Shown piece after piece: positions 35,711 to 45,464 of a stretch of 64,000 nt of DNA (the first letter of the stretch is position 1; the number at the start of each line of letters is the position of its first letter). Below the pieces are notes generated by a model that ran no database searches, was not told the DNA's origin, and was given only the letters and a program-made list of their open reading frames with translations. The DNA comes from Oleiagrimonas citrea (lineage in GTDB: Bacteria; Pseudomonadota; Gammaproteobacteria; Xanthomonadales; Rhodanobacteraceae): positions 372,001-436,000 of the forward strand of contig NZ_JAAZQD010000002.1 in NCBI RefSeq assembly GCF_012395255.1, written 5' to 3'. Both the position numbers and the translations under genes were made by a program.

Positions 35711-36559
35711 TCACTCCGCCGTGGCCGCAGCCCGTTCGCGCAAATGGCGCGATACCCGCAGCTGGAACAGCAACTTGGTCATCAGCAGGCGCTCCTCGAC
35801 CGGCTTCTCGACCAGGTCATTGGCGCCGGCGCGGATCAACTCGGCCTGCTTGTCGGGGTTGTCGTCGCCGGTCATCACCAGCACCGGAAGCTGCCCCTTG
35901 TTGTAGCCGTATTCGCCGCGCAGCTTGCGCAGCAGGTCGCCGCCGGTCAGCTCGCCTTTCAGGGTGACGTCGGTCAACACCACATCGGCGCCGATGCGGC
36001 CCTGCACCTTGGCCGTCTCCAGCCGCGCCAGCGCGTCCTCGACGCTGATGTCGTGCAACACGCTGAGGCCGTGCTTCTCCATCATGCGTCGCGTGGCGAG
36101 GGCGACGACGCGGCTGTCCTCGATATACAGGACCTCGCCCTCGGCCTGATCGTCCGGGCGCACGTAGCCGCGGATGAAGTCAGCCAGGGCCTTGAAGCCC
36201 AGCGACTTGTCGAAATAGTCGGTAACGGCATCGCCCAGGCTGCGGTCGCGCAGGCGCTGGTCGACGTCGCCGGAAATCACCACGATGGGCACGTAGGTCT
36301 GCGTGACCTGCTCGCGGATGTGCCGGGCCAGTTCGATGCCGTCGATGTCCGGCAGCCGCAGGGACACCGTGACGAAATCGACCACGCCGTCCTCGAGCGC
36401 CGCGCGCGCTTCCTCACCGCTTCCGCAGCAGACCACCGTCGCTTCCGGCAACTCCTTGCTCAGCACCTGCTCGATGAGCCGGCGTACGACTTTCGAACCG
36501 TCGACCACCATGACGCGCGGTTCCGCGCTGGCAATGTGTCGACTGATGTCGCCCTTCAT
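35711..36559 (-). CDS. Response regulator with two receiver domains, the first degenerate
   Basis: A 282-residue cytosolic protein made of two REC domains and nothing else. In REC1 (about 14-130) the acidic pocket is reduced to VVDGS, and the phospho-acceptor position in [14 protein letters not shown] is Ser 66 instead of Asp; the conserved Lys (DKS) remains. REC2 (about 141-270) has the YIEDSR pocket, acceptor D197 in [10 protein letters not shown] and K in EKPVEE. REC1 probably acts as a phosphorylation-independent pseudo-receiver. No output domain or kinase gene is nearby. It sits between ftsX and ung, 25 and 19 nt away, in an otherwise conserved order. Confidence 0.88.
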   Translation of the reverse strand: MKGDISRHIASAEPRVMVVDGSKVVRRLIEQVLSKELPEATVVCCGSGEEARAALEDGVVDFVTVSLRLPDIDGIELARHIREQVTQTYVPIVVISGDVDQRLRDRSLGDAVTDYFDKSLGFKALADFIRGYVRPDDQAEGEVLYIEDSRVVALATRRMMEKHGLSVLHDISVEDALARLETAKVQGRIGADVVLTDVTLKGELTGGDLLRKLRGEYGYNKGQLPVLVMTGDDNPDKQAELIRAGANDLVEKPVEERLLMTKLLFQLRVSRHLRERAAATAE

Positions 36560-36584
36560 GCATGCCCCCGTGTATGTGTACGAC

Positions 36585-37541
36585 TCATCCCGGTCGCCGC
36601 AATTGTCGCGCACAAACCAGCCGTGCGCCGAGCCAACCCAACGCCGCGGCCAGCACCGGCACCAACGCCAGCAGCCCCCACGGCAAACCACCGAAGTCCA
36701 GCCGGCCACCATAGCTTGCGGCCAGACGCGCCACCGGTGCGGCCAACGCCCATTCCAGCAGAAGCGTCAGCAGGGTGGCGACCACGCCGCCCGCCAGACC
36801 GTACCAGAGACCGGCATAGACATAGGGGCGACGCACGAACGCCGGACTGGCGCCGACCAGACGCAGCACCGCGATCTCGTCACTGCGCCCCTGGATATCC
36901 AGGCGCACGCTGTTGCCGACCACCAGCAGCGCAGCGATAGCCAGCAGCACCGCCAGCAGCAACACCGCGCGTGTGCCGACCGCGAGCAGAGCATCCAGAC
37001 GCTGACGCCATGCGCCATCGTCCTGCACCTGATCCACACCCGGTTGCGTGCGCAGCCAGGCGATCAACTTCGCGGCCTGACCGGCATCGATGTGCGCCAC
37101 CGGGCGAATCACCACGACGTAGGGCAACGGGTTGTAGTCGAGCGATTTCAACGCATCGCTGAAGCCCTGCATGGTGGCCAGCTCGGCCATGCCCTGCTTG
37201 GGCGTGCGCACGTCGACGGCATCGACCTCGTCGCGCCCGCGCAACTTGTCCGCCAGCGCCTTGGCATCGCTGGCGTGACCATCCGTCTGCATGAACACGC
37301 TGATGGCCTGGGTCTGGCCCAGCGCGGACCCCAGCCGCTGCAGATTGCCCAGCAACAGCGCGAAGGTCAGCGGCAGCGCCAGCGCGAAGCCCATCACCGT
37401 GACGGTCAGCAGGGTACTCAGCGGACGTCCGGTGAGCCTCCGCAGGCTGGCTATGAAACCCCAGGCATGCTGCTCGCCCCAGACCGCGACGCGACGCGGA
37501 CGAGTGCGCGCGGTGCCCGGCTCGCGCTGCGCACGCGCCAT
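36585..37541 (-). CDS. ftsX: Cell division ABC-transporter-like protein FtsX
   Basis: A 318-residue membrane protein with four helices: one near residues 45-68, a periplasmic domain (about 75-170, ISVFMQTDGHASDAKALADKL), then helices at about 190-215, 245-265 and 285-310. The FtsX segment SVRLDIQGRSDEIAVLRLVGAS follows helix two. With FtsE it couples divisome assembly to activation of cell-wall amidases. Its ATG overlaps the ftsE stop codon by one base, so the two are translationally coupled. Confidence 0.94.
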   Translation of the reverse strand: MARAQREPGTARTRPRRVAVWGEQHAWGFIASLRRLTGRPLSTLLTVTVMGFALALPLTFALLLGNLQRLGSALGQTQAISVFMQTDGHASDAKALADKLRGRDEVDAVDVRTPKQGMAELATMQGFSDALKSLDYNPLPYVVVIRPVAHIDAGQAAKLIAWLRTQPGVDQVQDDGAWRQRLDALLAVGTRAVLLLAVLLAIAALLVVGNSVRLDIQGRSDEIAVLRLVGASPAFVRRPYVYAGLWYGLAGGVVATLLTLLLEWALAAPVARLAASYGGRLDFGGLPWGLLALVPVLAAALGWLGARLVCARQLRRPG

Positions 37542-38221
37542 CAGGCCATCACCTCGGTCGCCGGCACATCATCGACCAGGCGGCCATGATCGAGCACCAA
37601 CACCCGCTTGCGCGTGCGCTTGATGAGCATCAGGTCGTGACTGGCCACCAGCACCGTGGTGCCGATCTTCTGGAACTGGTCGAACAGCCCCATGATCTCG
37701 GCGGCCAGCCGCGGATCGAGATTGCCGGTCGGCTCGTCGGCGATGATCAACGGCGGCTTGGCGACGATGGCGCGGGCGATGCCGACGCGCTGCTGTTCGC
37801 CCGTGGAAAGCAGGGCCGGCGCCTGTTTCTCGTAGGCCAGCAGCCCGACCTTCTCCAGCGCCGCACGCACCCGACGGGCGCGCTCGGCCGGCGCGATGCC
37901 GGCGATCACAAGCGGCAGTTCGACATTGGCGAACACCGTGCGGTCCATGAGCAGACGATGATCCTGGAACACCATGCCCAGCTTGCGGCGCAGTCTGGGA
38001 ATCGCGCTCGCGCGCGCCGTGGCCAGATTGCGGCCGTCGACGGTGACGCTGCCGCGCGTGGGGCGCTCGATCATCGCCAGCAACTTCAGCAATGTGCTCT
38101 TGCCCGCGCCCGAATGGCCGGTAACGAAGACCATCTCGCCCGGCTCGACATGGAACGACAGCCCGCTGAGGGCTTCCTGGCCGGTGGGATAGCGCTTGCT
38201 GACCTGGTCGAAACGGATCAC
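37541..38221 (-). CDS. ftsE: Cell division ATP-binding protein FtsE
   Basis: A 226-residue ABC ATPase from a GTG start at 38221. Walker A is GHSGAGKST (35-43), the Q loop is [10 protein letters not shown], the signature is [14 protein letters not shown] (a Thr where LSGGE is common), Walker B is LIIADEPTG and the H loop is VASHD. FtsE drives FtsX at the division septum. The usual order ftsE-ftsX-rpoH is kept here, but with a response regulator and ung inserted before rpoH. A 123-nt gap separates it from rhlB upstream. Confidence 0.95.
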   Translation of the reverse strand: MIRFDQVSKRYPTGQEALSGLSFHVEPGEMVFVTGHSGAGKSTLLKLLAMIERPTRGSVTVDGRNLATARASAIPRLRRKLGMVFQDHRLLMDRTVFANVELPLVIAGIAPAERARRVRAALEKVGLLAYEKQAPALLSTGEQQRVGIARAIVAKPPLIIADEPTGNLDPRLAAEIMGLFDQFQKIGTTVLVASHDLMLIKRTRKRVLVLDHGRLVDDVPATEVMA

Positions 38222-38344
38222 GGACGCCGCGTTGCCTGCAAAAACGCGAGCATACCGTGCCCGCGCCGCGTTGCCATAGACGCGGTGCGCGAATCGTTCA
38301 TGTCGATGCGCACCACGCCCGCGTTCGAAAGGCTTCGAAGCGAA

Positions 38345-40123
38345 TCAGCGACCGCCGAACAGACGGCGGAAGAAGCCCACCTTCTTCTTCGGCTTGGACT
38401 CGCCGGACGACGCCGGCTCGGCATGCACCTGACGGCTTCCGCCCGACTTCGCACTGTTGCCGGCCTTGTCGACTTCGCTCCCGCCGCGACGGCGCGAATC
38501 GCCGCGCGAGGAACGGTTGTCCGCGTCAGTCTGCTTGCGCTTGCCGCCCTGAGCCGCCGCATGGTTGCGGTCCTGCGCAGGCTCGCCGCCACGGCCCCGA
38601 CCGCGGCCGCCACGGCGGCGGCGGCGACGAGGTTTGTCGCCAGCCTCTTCGGTCACCGGCTTGTCGCTGCTCTGTGCGGACGAAGCCTCGTTGTTCGAGG
38701 ACGACGCGGAGGCCGAAGTGGCCTCGCTGCTGGAAGCCTTCTGCGGCGCATTCGCGGACGAAGCGTTGCCGGCCTCACCGGATGCCGGCTTCTTGCCGCG
38801 ACGTCGGCGACGGCGCTTGCGCGGCGCGCCCTCGGCAGAACCCTGCGCGGATGCCGTCGATGCGCCCTCGGTGCTGCTCTCTTCAGCTCCCTCGCTCGCG
38901 TCCTCGTCCTTGCCCTGCGCGGCATTCGCCGCCTGCGGCAACGGGCGCGGCATCTTCAGCATGGCCGGATCGATGGACTCGACCGGAATCTTCTGCTCGA
39001 TGTAGGCCTCGATGTCGGGCAGGCCCATGGCGTACAGGTCGCAGGCAAAGCTGATGGCATCGCCCTCGGCGCCCAGGCGCGCGGTGCGGCCGATACGGTG
39101 CACGTAGTCCTCGGCGTCCTGCGGAAGGTCGTAGTTGAACACGTGGCTGACGTGCGGGATGTGCAGACCGCGGGCGGCCACATCGGTGGCCACCAGCGTA
39201 TCGATCTGGCTGTCCTTGAAGCGCTGCAGCAACTTCTGACGCTTGACCTGCGGCACATCGCCGGACAGTGCGCCGACGCTGTAGCCCTGCTTGCGCAGGC
39301 GCTCCTTGATGCGTTCGACGGCGGCCTTGGTGTTGGCGAACACGATGCTGCGCTCGGGCTTGTGCTGCGCCAACAGATTCAGCAGCAGCGGCATCTTCTC
39401 TTCCTTGGCCGGGAAGTACACCACCTGGCGGACCTTGTCGGCGGTGACATTGTCCGTCTCCACCACCAGCTTCTCGGCCTCGTTCATGTGCTCGTAGGCC
39501 AGTTCCAGCACACGGTGGCTGAGTGTGGCCGAGAACAGCAGCACCTGGCGCTCGTCGCGCCCCGGCAGGCGGCGGAAGATGTAGCGCACGTCCTTGATGA
39601 AGCCGAGGTCGAACATGCGGTCGGCCTCGTCGATCACCATGACCTCGACCGAGTTCAGCGTGAACACGTGCTGCTTGTAGTAGTCGAGCAGACGGCCGGG
39701 CGTGGCGATGATGATGTCGCAACCATCGCGCAGTTGCTGGCGCTGCTTGTCATAGTCGACGCCGCCGTAGATCAGGGCGATGCGCAGGCCGGTATCACGA
39801 CCGATGGCGCGGGCGTCCTTCTCGATCTGGATCGCCAGTTCACGGGTCGGCGCGATGACCAGGGCGCGCGGGTCGCTGTCCTTGCGGTCGGCCATGGCTG
39901 ACCGGGTCAGCAGGCGATTCATCATCGCCACCAGGAACGCGCAGGTCTTGCCGGTGCCGGTCTGCGCCTGGCCGGCGACATCACGGCCTTTCAACGCGAC
40001 CGGCAGGGTCAGCGACTGGATCGGCGTGCAACGGACGAAGCCGCTGGCATGAATACCTTGCTGCAGGGTCGGATGCAGGTCGAGATTTTCGAAGAAAGTG
40101 TCGGTGAGTACGTGTTCAGCCAT
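38345..40123 (-). CDS. rhlB: ATP-dependent RNA helicase RhlB with a long disordered C-terminal tail
   Basis: A 592-residue DEAD-box helicase, well above the E. coli length (421). Motifs: Q motif [18 protein letters not shown] (53-60), [13 protein letters not shown] at 165-168, [17 protein letters not shown] and [10 protein letters not shown]. From about residue 395 the chain becomes low-complexity: Ser/Ala/Glu stretches with Arg-rich blocks ([29 protein letters not shown]) and a final RRLFGGR. The helicase core serves the RNA degradosome and unwinds RNA for decay. The tail probably binds RNA or promotes condensate formation (inference). The frame stays open upstream to 41173, but that is antisense to trxA and rho. 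Confidence 0.95.
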   Translation of the reverse strand: MAEHVLTDTFFENLDLHPTLQQGIHASGFVRCTPIQSLTLPVALKGRDVAGQAQTGTGKTCAFLVAMMNRLLTRSAMADRKDSDPRALVIAPTRELAIQIEKDARAIGRDTGLRIALIYGGVDYDKQRQQLRDGCDIIIATPGRLLDYYKQHVFTLNSVEVMVIDEADRMFDLGFIKDVRYIFRRLPGRDERQVLLFSATLSHRVLELAYEHMNEAEKLVVETDNVTADKVRQVVYFPAKEEKMPLLLNLLAQHKPERSIVFANTKAAVERIKERLRKQGYSVGALSGDVPQVKRQKLLQRFKDSQIDTLVATDVAARGLHIPHVSHVFNYDLPQDAEDYVHRIGRTARLGAEGDAISFACDLYAMGLPDIEAYIEQKIPVESIDPAMLKMPRPLPQAANAAQGKDEDASEGAEESSTEGASTASAQGSAEGAPRKRRRRRRGKKPASGEAGNASSANAPQKASSSEATSASASSSNNEASSAQSSDKPVTEEAGDKPRRRRRRGGRGRGRGGEPAQDRNHAAAQGGKRKQTDADNRSSRGDSRRRGGSEVDKAGNSAKSGGSRQVHAEPASSGESKPKKKVGFFRRLFGGR

Positions 40124-40480
40124 AAATCCTGGTCCAGCCTGCGAGCCACGGGCCCGCGGCGTTGTGCGGCGCGCCGTGCGTCGGCGCGGCCGTGAAAAGG
40201 GGTCGGTGCGGGGGCCATCCGGCGCCCGAGCGCTCGGCCGGCGCGTGCCTGCGCGCCTGTTCTCGGGCGAATCCGGGAGCCGGGGCGCGACCGCCGACTG
40301 TCTTCGCGTCGGCTTGAATCCCGTCCCGAGTTGCGCTGGAATGAGCGTCAGCCGCAACGGCCGTCCGCTTGATTTATCCAGCCCCACCCGCCATCTGTGG
40401 GTGACATAGTGTAGCCGATGCCGAACGCCGCGTGCGCAGGCCCCGGCGCGACCCCACCCGTAACCACGGAGAGATCCGCA
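40124..40480. other. Divergent rhlB/trxA control region
   Basis: This 357-nt gap carries the GC-rich, strongly structured rhlB leader on one side and the trxA leader on the other. At 40405-40414 the plus-strand CATAGT and the minus-strand TACACT form overlapping -10-like boxes pointing in opposite directions. If used, the rhlB leader would be about 280 nt and the trxA leader about 65 nt. I see no gene in the gap. Confidence 0.45.
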
Positions 40481-40807
40481 GTGAGCGATCTGATCACCCA
40501 CATCAATGAAAGCGAATTCGAGACCGAGGTCCTGAATTCGGACATCCCCGTCCTGGTCGATTTCTGGGCCCCCTGGTGCGGCCCGTGCAAGGCCATCGCG
40601 CCGATCCTCGACGAAGTGGCCAAGGACTACCAGGGCCGCGTCAAGATCGTGAAGGTCGATATCGACCAGAACCAGAAGACCGCCGTGAACTACAACGTGC
40701 GCGGCGTGCCGACCATGATGGTGTTCAAGGGCGGCAAGGTCGAAGCGACCCAGGTCGGCGCCGTGCCGAAGGGCCGCATCACGCAGATGGTCGACGGCCT
40801 GCTCTGA
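40481..40807 (+). CDS. trxA: Thioredoxin
   Basis: A 108-residue thioredoxin from a GTG start at 40481, with GGAGAG upstream. The active site is WAPWCGPCK around residues 28-36; [29 protein letters not shown] carries the cis-proline loop. It reduces disulfides in ribonucleotide reductase, peroxidases and methionine sulfoxide reductases; MsrB is encoded nearby at 43502. The longer frame from 40418 adds an unlikely N-terminus. It lies upstream of rho in the order common in gammaproteobacteria. Confidence 0.96.
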   Translation: MSDLITHINESEFETEVLNSDIPVLVDFWAPWCGPCKAIAPILDEVAKDYQGRVKIVKVDIDQNQKTAVNYNVRGVPTMMVFKGGKVEATQVGAVPKGRITQMVDGLL

Positions 40808-40818
40808 GCGCACCGCAC

Positions 40819-40852
40819 CCGGCCGCTGCGGCGCAAGACGCCGCGCGGCCGG
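40819..40852 (+). terminator. Strong hairpin between trxA and rho
   Basis: CCGGCCGC plus GCGGCG pair with CGCCGC plus GCGGCCGG, giving a 14-bp stem with a single bulged T and a CAAGA loop. There is no T-run after it. It may stabilise the trxA 3' end or terminate imperfectly before the rho promoter. Confidence 0.45.
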
Positions 40853-40856
40853 ATGA

Positions 40857-40885
40857 TTGCGACCAACCGCTCGCAGTGCTAGATT
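40857..40885 (+). promoter_or_regulatory. Promoter of rho
   Basis: TTGCGA (40857-40862) and TAGATT (40880-40885) are exactly 17 nt apart, and the -10 carries the extended TGC element. The rho leader would be about 80 nt. It includes a pyrimidine-rich run (about 40931-40951), as expected if rho controls its own leader. Confidence 0.6.
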
Positions 40886-40974
40886 GCCAATCCTGACGAC
40901 GGGCCGTTCGTGCCCTCGCATCCGAAAGATCCCCGATCCCTCCTTTTTTCCACGGCGCCCTGCGAGGTCCGTTC

Positions 40975-42717
40975 GTGTCCGATACCGATACCAAGTCCAG
41001 CCCCGAGACCCCGCGTCCGGCCGATTCCCCGGCAGCCGAGAAGCCGGCCAAGCCCAAGCCCAAGCGCACGCGCGCCAAGGCCGCCGACAAGGCCGCGAAG
41101 CCAGCCAGCGACGCGCCCGCCCCGGCGCCGACGCCCGCTCCGGCACCCGCACCGGCACCCGCTCCCAGCACACCTGCGCCCGCTCCGGCGTCCGGCAGCA
41201 GCGATGGCGGCGACAAGTCGTCCTCCGGCAGTGACGGCGAGAATCAGGGCAAGTCGTCGTCGCAGCAGGGCGGCGAGAGCCGCAACAAATCGCGCAACAA
41301 CCGCGGCAACAGCAATAACGAGCGTCGCGGCCGTCGTCGTCGCAACGACCGTGGTGGTGGTGGCGGTGGTGGCAACCGCGGCAACGCGCGTGGCGGTCAC
41401 GCCGGCCTGCCGATGGACGATGACGAGAACCACGACGCCGGCAGCGACGACCGCGTCATCAACCTGACCGAGCTCAAGCGCAAGAACGCCATCGAGCTGC
41501 TGAAAACGGCCGACGAACTGGGCGCCCACGAAGGCGTCGCCCGCGCCCGTCGCCAGGACGTCATCTTCAACATCCTCAAGGCTCATGCCCGCTCCGGCGG
41601 CGGCATCTGGGCCGAGGGCGTGCTGGAGATCCTGCAGGACGGCTTCGGCTTCATGCGCTCGGCCGACGAGTCCTACTTGGCCGGCCCCGACGACATCTAC
41701 GTCAGCCCCAGTCAGATCCGTCGCTTCAACCTGCGCACCGGCGACTACATCACCGGCCGCGTGCGTCCGCCGAAGGAAGGCGAGCGCTACTTCGCGATGC
41801 TGCGCGTGGAGACCATCAACGGTGATCCGCCGGAGGCCTCCAAGAACAAGATCCTGTTCGAGAACCTGACCCCGCTGTTCCCGCGCACGGCGTTCCACCT
41901 GGAGCGCGGCAACGGTTCGACCGAGGACATCACCGGCCGCATCATCGACCTGATCGCACCGATCGGTCGCGGCCAGCGCGGCCTGCTCGTCTCCCAGCCC
42001 AAGGCCGGCAAGACGATGATGCTGCAGAACGTGGCCCAGGCGATCACCACCAACCACCCCGACGCCCACGTCATCATCCTGCTGATCGACGAGCGCCCGG
42101 AAGAAGTGACCGAGATGCAGCGCACGGTGCGCGCCGAGGTCATCAGCTCGACCTTCGACGAGCCGGCCGTGCGCCACGTGCAGGTCGCCGAGATGGTGAT
42201 CGAACGCGCCAAGCGCCTGGTCGAGCACAAGAAGGACGTGGTCATCCTGCTCGATTCCATCACCCGCCTCGCGCGCGCCTACAACACCGTGGTGCCCAGC
42301 TCCGGCAAGGTGCTCACCGGCGGCGTCGACGCCAACGCCCTGCAGCGCCCGAAGCGCTTCTTCGGCGCCGCGCGCAACGTCGAGGAAGGCGGCAGCCTGA
42401 CCATCATCGCCACCGCGCTGATCGACACCGGCAGCAAGATGGACGAGGTGATCTACGAGGAGTTCAAGGGCACCGGCAACATGGAAGTGCACCTGAACCG
42501 CCGCATCTCCGAGAAGCGCGTGTACCCGGCCATCGACATCAACCGCTCCGGCACCCGCCGCGAGGACCTGCTGATCGCGCCGGACCTGCTGCAGAAGATC
42601 TGGATCCTGCGCAAGCTGCTGCATCCGATGGACGAACTGGCGGCCATCGAGTTCATGCTCGACAAGATGAAGAACACCAAGACCAACGACGAGTTCTTCA
42701 ACGCCATGAAGCGCTGA
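40975..42717 (+). CDS. rho: Transcription termination factor Rho with a 160-residue disordered N-terminal extension
   Basis: A 580-residue protein; E. coli Rho has 419. The conserved protein starts at [10 protein letters not shown] (residue 161). Before it lie a Lys/Ala/Pro part, a Pro-Ala repeat tract (about 47-72), a Ser/Gly/Gln part, and an Arg/Gly/Asn block (about 102-142, including [17 protein letters not shown]). Conserved motifs: RNA-binding DGFGFMRS, Walker A QPKAGKT (341-347), Q-loop segment [18 protein letters not shown] and R-loop [11 protein letters not shown]. It is the hexameric RNA-dependent ATPase that ends transcription. The GTG start at 40975 follows GAGG. A strong terminator follows. 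Confidence 0.97.
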   Translation: MSDTDTKSSPETPRPADSPAAEKPAKPKPKRTRAKAADKAAKPASDAPAPAPTPAPAPAPAPAPSTPAPAPASGSSDGGDKSSSGSDGENQGKSSSQQGGESRNKSRNNRGNSNNERRGRRRRNDRGGGGGGGNRGNARGGHAGLPMDDDENHDAGSDDRVINLTELKRKNAIELLKTADELGAHEGVARARRQDVIFNILKAHARSGGGIWAEGVLEILQDGFGFMRSADESYLAGPDDIYVSPSQIRRFNLRTGDYITGRVRPPKEGERYFAMLRVETINGDPPEASKNKILFENLTPLFPRTAFHLERGNGSTEDITGRIIDLIAPIGRGQRGLLVSQPKAGKTMMLQNVAQAITTNHPDAHVIILLIDERPEEVTEMQRTVRAEVISSTFDEPAVRHVQVAEMVIERAKRLVEHKKDVVILLDSITRLARAYNTVVPSSGKVLTGGVDANALQRPKRFFGAARNVEEGGSLTIIATALIDTGSKMDEVIYEEFKGTGNMEVHLNRRISEKRVYPAIDINRSGTRREDLLIAPDLLQKIWILRKLLHPMDELAAIEFMLDKMKNTKTNDEFFNAMKR

Positions 42718-42744
42718 CGGCTCCGCCGTCATGCTTTGCGAGAG

Positions 42745-42767
42745 AGCCGGCCCCGCGCCGGCTTTTT
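42745..42767 (+). terminator. Rho-independent terminator after rho
   Basis: AGCCGGC and GCCGGCT form a 7-bp stem with a 5-nt loop and run into TTTTT. A smaller GACGG-CTCCG-CCGTC hairpin overlaps the rho stop codon just before it. Confidence 0.85.
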
Positions 42768-42834
42768 CGTGTCCGGCCCGCCATGCGCGTCGACTGCGGC
42801 ATAATTCCCGCAACCCCGCCTGCAGGAATCCGTC

Positions 42835-43416
42835 ATGCGCATCTGCGTCTACTGCGCCTCGTCCGACCACGCCGACCCGATTTACCGCGATGCCGCACGT
42901 GATCTCGGCCGGCGACTGGCCGAAAGCGGGCACAGCATCGTCTACGGCGGTGGCTCGCGCGGCTCGATGGGCGCGGTGGCCGACGGTGCGCTGGATGTCG
43001 ATGGCCGTGTCACCGGCGTGCTGCCGCGCTTCATGGCCGATCTGGAATGGGGACATCCGGGCCTGACCGAACTACAGCTGGTCGAGGACATGCGCGAGCG
43101 CAAGCATCGCCTGCTGACCGGCTCGGATGCGGTCGTCGCCCTGCCCGGCGGTTGCGGCACGCTGGAAGAACTGTTCGAGGCCATCACGCTCAAGCGGCTG
43201 GGCATCTATCTCAACCCGATCATCCTGCTCGACACGCTGGACTTCTACGCACCGCTGGATGCGTTCATGCGCCAGGTCATCGACGCCCGCTTCATGAATC
43301 CCGAGCACGCGCAGATGTGGCAACGCGTGGCCACGCCGGCGGAGGTACTGCCGGCCATCCTCGACGCGCCCGCATGGGACGAGAACGCACGCGACTACGC
43401 CGCCGTGCGTCAATGA
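42835..43416 (+). CDS. LOG family cytokinin riboside 5'-monophosphate phosphoribohydrolase-like protein
   Basis: A 193-residue Rossmann-fold protein (TIGR00730 family). Signature motifs are VYGGGSRGSMGAVADGAL and the catalytic PGGCGTLEE (104-112), plus MRERKHRLL. LOG enzymes cleave the ribose phosphate from nucleoside monophosphates; in plants this activates cytokinins, in bacteria the natural substrate is usually AMP-like. The ATG follows CAGGAA, and a CATAAT box about 30 nt upstream may be the -10. It stands alone after the rho terminator. Confidence 0.9.
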   Translation: MRICVYCASSDHADPIYRDAARDLGRRLAESGHSIVYGGGSRGSMGAVADGALDVDGRVTGVLPRFMADLEWGHPGLTELQLVEDMRERKHRLLTGSDAVVALPGGCGTLEELFEAITLKRLGIYLNPIILLDTLDFYAPLDAFMRQVIDARFMNPEHAQMWQRVATPAEVLPAILDAPAWDENARDYAAVRQ

Positions 43417-43501
43417 GCGCACCCGCCATCGATCCCCGCGTGTAAGTATCTGCCGGCGGACACGGTCCGTATGCATGGACGACGCCCCAAGGAGGCCGAC
43501 C

Positions 43502-43999
43502 ATGCAACGACGCCGATTCCTGATGGCCACCGGCGCCGGCAGCGCCGTAGTGCTGCTGAGCGCGTGCCGAAACGGCCACGCCACCGAACGCCCACCCGCA
43601 TCCGGTGCCTGGAAGCTGACCCCGACGCAGTGGCGCCAGCGCCTGACGCCTGCGCAGTTCCACATTCTTCGCGAAGCCGGCACGGAACCGCCCTACAGCA
43701 GCCCCCTGGATCACGAAAAGCGCGCCGGTGTCTATCACTGCGCGGGCTGCGCCCTAGCGCTGTACAGCTCCAAGACCAAGTACGACTCGGGCACCGGCTG
43801 GCCGAGTTTCTGGAAGCCGCTACCCAACGCCATCGGTACCCACCGCGACACCCGCCTGCTGATGGCGCGCACCGAGGTGCACTGCCGCCGTTGCGGCGGT
43901 CACCTGGGCCACGTGTTCCGCGACGGACCGCCGCCGACCGGTCTGCGCTACTGCATGAACGGACTCGCCCTGCAATTCCGTCCCGGCGAAACAGTCTGA
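43502..43999 (+). CDS. msrB: Exported methionine-R-sulfoxide reductase MsrB with Tat/lipoprotein-like signal
   Basis: A 165-residue protein from the ATG at 43502, after AGGAGG. The N-terminus MQRRRFLMATGAGSAVVLLSAC has a twin-arginine motif and a lipobox with Cys 22, so it is probably a Tat-exported lipoprotein. The MsrB domain shows zinc Cys pairs (CAGC and CRRCGGHLGH), GTGWPSF and the catalytic Cys in RYCMNG. It repairs oxidised methionine in envelope proteins. In-frame ATG at 43475 lacks a ribosome binding site. It lies 72 nt before gshA. Confidence 0.92.
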   Translation: MQRRRFLMATGAGSAVVLLSACRNGHATERPPASGAWKLTPTQWRQRLTPAQFHILREAGTEPPYSSPLDHEKRAGVYHCAGCALALYSSKTKYDSGTGWPSFWKPLPNAIGTHRDTRLLMARTEVHCRRCGGHLGHVFRDGPPPTGLRYCMNGLALQFRPGETV

Positions 44000-44071
44000 T
44001 CACGGGCGCCCCCTTTCAATTCGCTGCCGTCGCCCCCACAGTGGTGCGGACCGTTCTTGCAAGGATTCCCG

Positions 44072-45439
44072 GTGTCCATCCCCAGCTCCGCCAAGGCCAC
44101 GCCGATCACCGACCCGCGTCAACTGACCGAATACATCGCCAGCGGCGAAAAACCCCGCGCCGCCTGGCGCATCGGCACCGAACACGAGAAGTTCGGTTTC
44201 CGCCAGAGTGATCTGCGACCGCCGACCTACGAGGGCGAACAGGGCATCCGCGCTCTGCTCGAAGGCATCGCCGCCCGCCACGGCTGGGACATCGCCCGCG
44301 AGGGCGAACTACCCGTGGCGTTGGCGCGCGACGGCGCATCGATCACGCTGGAGCCGGCCGGTCAGCTGGAACTGTCCGGCGCCATGCTCGAGACCATCCA
44401 CCAGACCTGCCGCGAGGTGAACGGCCATCTGGAGGAAGTGCGTTCGATCGCCGACGGACTCGGCCTCGGCTTCCTCGGCATGGGCTTCCAGCCCAAGTGG
44501 AAGCGCGAGGAGATGCCGTGGATGCCCAAGGGCCGCTACGCCATCATGCGCCGCTACATGCCCACGCGCGGCGATCTCGGCCTGGACATGATGACGCGCA
44601 CCTGCACCGTGCAGGTGAATCTGGATTTCTCCAGCGAAGCGGACATGGTGAAGAAGTTCCGCGTCGCCCTGGCGCTGCAGCCGGTGGCCACCGCGCTGTT
44701 CGCCGACTCGCCGTTCACCGACGGCCAGCCCAACGGCTACCTCAGCTACCGCTCGCACGTGTGGACCGACACCGACCCGGACCGCACCGGCATGCTCGAC
44801 TTCGTGTTCGAGGACGGCTTCGGCTACGAACGCTGGGTCGATTACATCCTCGACGTGCCGATGTACTTCACCATGCAGAACGGCCAGCCGGTAGACGTCG
44901 CCGGACGCAGCTTCCGCGACTTCCTCGCCGGCAAGCTACCGGAACTGCCGGGCGTGACGCCGACCCTGCGCGACTGGGACGACCACCTGACCACCACCTT
45001 CCCGGAAGTGCGCATGAAGCGCTTCCTGGAAATGCGCGGCGCCGACGGTGGCCCGTGGAACCGCCTGTGCGCGCTGCCCGCGCTGTGGGTCGGATTGCTC
45101 TACGACGACACCGCGCTGGACGCCGCCTGGGATCTGGTCAAGGATTTCACCATGACCGAGCGCAACGCCCTGCGCGACGGCGTGCCCAAGCAGGCGCTGA
45201 AGCTGCCGTTCCGCAACGGCACAGTGCGCGACCTGGCGCTGGAGACGCTGAACATCGCGGGCCATGGCCTGAAGCGCCGCGCACAGCACAACGAGCACGG
45301 CGCCGACGAGACCATCTTCCTGCAGCCGCTGCTGGAACTGGCCCAGTCCGGCCAGACTCCGGCCGAGCGCAAGCTGGAACTGTTCCACGGCCCGTGGAAC
45401 GGCAGCGTCGATCCGGTGTTCCGCGAATTCGCCTACTGA
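44072..45439 (+). CDS. gshA: Glutamate--cysteine ligase, plant/alphaproteobacterial type
   Basis: A 455-residue enzyme of the GCS2 plant type rather than the E. coli type. WRIGTEHEKFGF, ITLEPAGQLELSGA, GLGFQPKW-like GMGFQPKWKREEMPWMPKGRY, MMTRTCTVQVNLDF and FPEVRMKRFLEMRGADGGPW are family motifs. It joins Glu and Cys with ATP, the first step of glutathione synthesis in the cytosol. GTG at 44072 is chosen because AAGGA is well placed; a TTG at 44057 is an alternative. A bidirectional terminator separates it from dcp. Confidence 0.95.
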   Translation: MSIPSSAKATPITDPRQLTEYIASGEKPRAAWRIGTEHEKFGFRQSDLRPPTYEGEQGIRALLEGIAARHGWDIAREGELPVALARDGASITLEPAGQLELSGAMLETIHQTCREVNGHLEEVRSIADGLGLGFLGMGFQPKWKREEMPWMPKGRYAIMRRYMPTRGDLGLDMMTRTCTVQVNLDFSSEADMVKKFRVALALQPVATALFADSPFTDGQPNGYLSYRSHVWTDTDPDRTGMLDFVFEDGFGYERWVDYILDVPMYFTMQNGQPVDVAGRSFRDFLAGKLPELPGVTPTLRDWDDHLTTTFPEVRMKRFLEMRGADGGPWNRLCALPALWVGLLYDDTALDAAWDLVKDFTMTERNALRDGVPKQALKLPFRNGTVRDLALETLNIAGHGLKRRAQHNEHGADETIFLQPLLELAQSGQTPAERKLELFHGPWNGSVDPVFREFAY

Positions 45440-45464
45440 GCGACGCACCCGCGCCGCTCCCATG

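Noticed and set aside
37586-39901. A 771-residue rightward open frame
   Set aside because: It is antisense to ftsE and rhlB, both clear family members; its translation is Ala/Arg/His-rich with no family motif, as expected of shadow frames at high GC.
41110-41170. Pro-Ala codon repeat as a CRISPR or satellite array
   Set aside because: It is an in-frame low-complexity tract inside the rho extension, with imperfect short units and no spacers.
40124-41173. Leftward frame extending rhlB by 350 residues
   Set aside because: It runs antisense through trxA and rho; the rhlB family begins at the ATG at 40123.
40879-43056. A 725-residue leftward frame opposite rho
   Set aside because: Antisense to rho along its whole length; composition is typical of a shadow frame.
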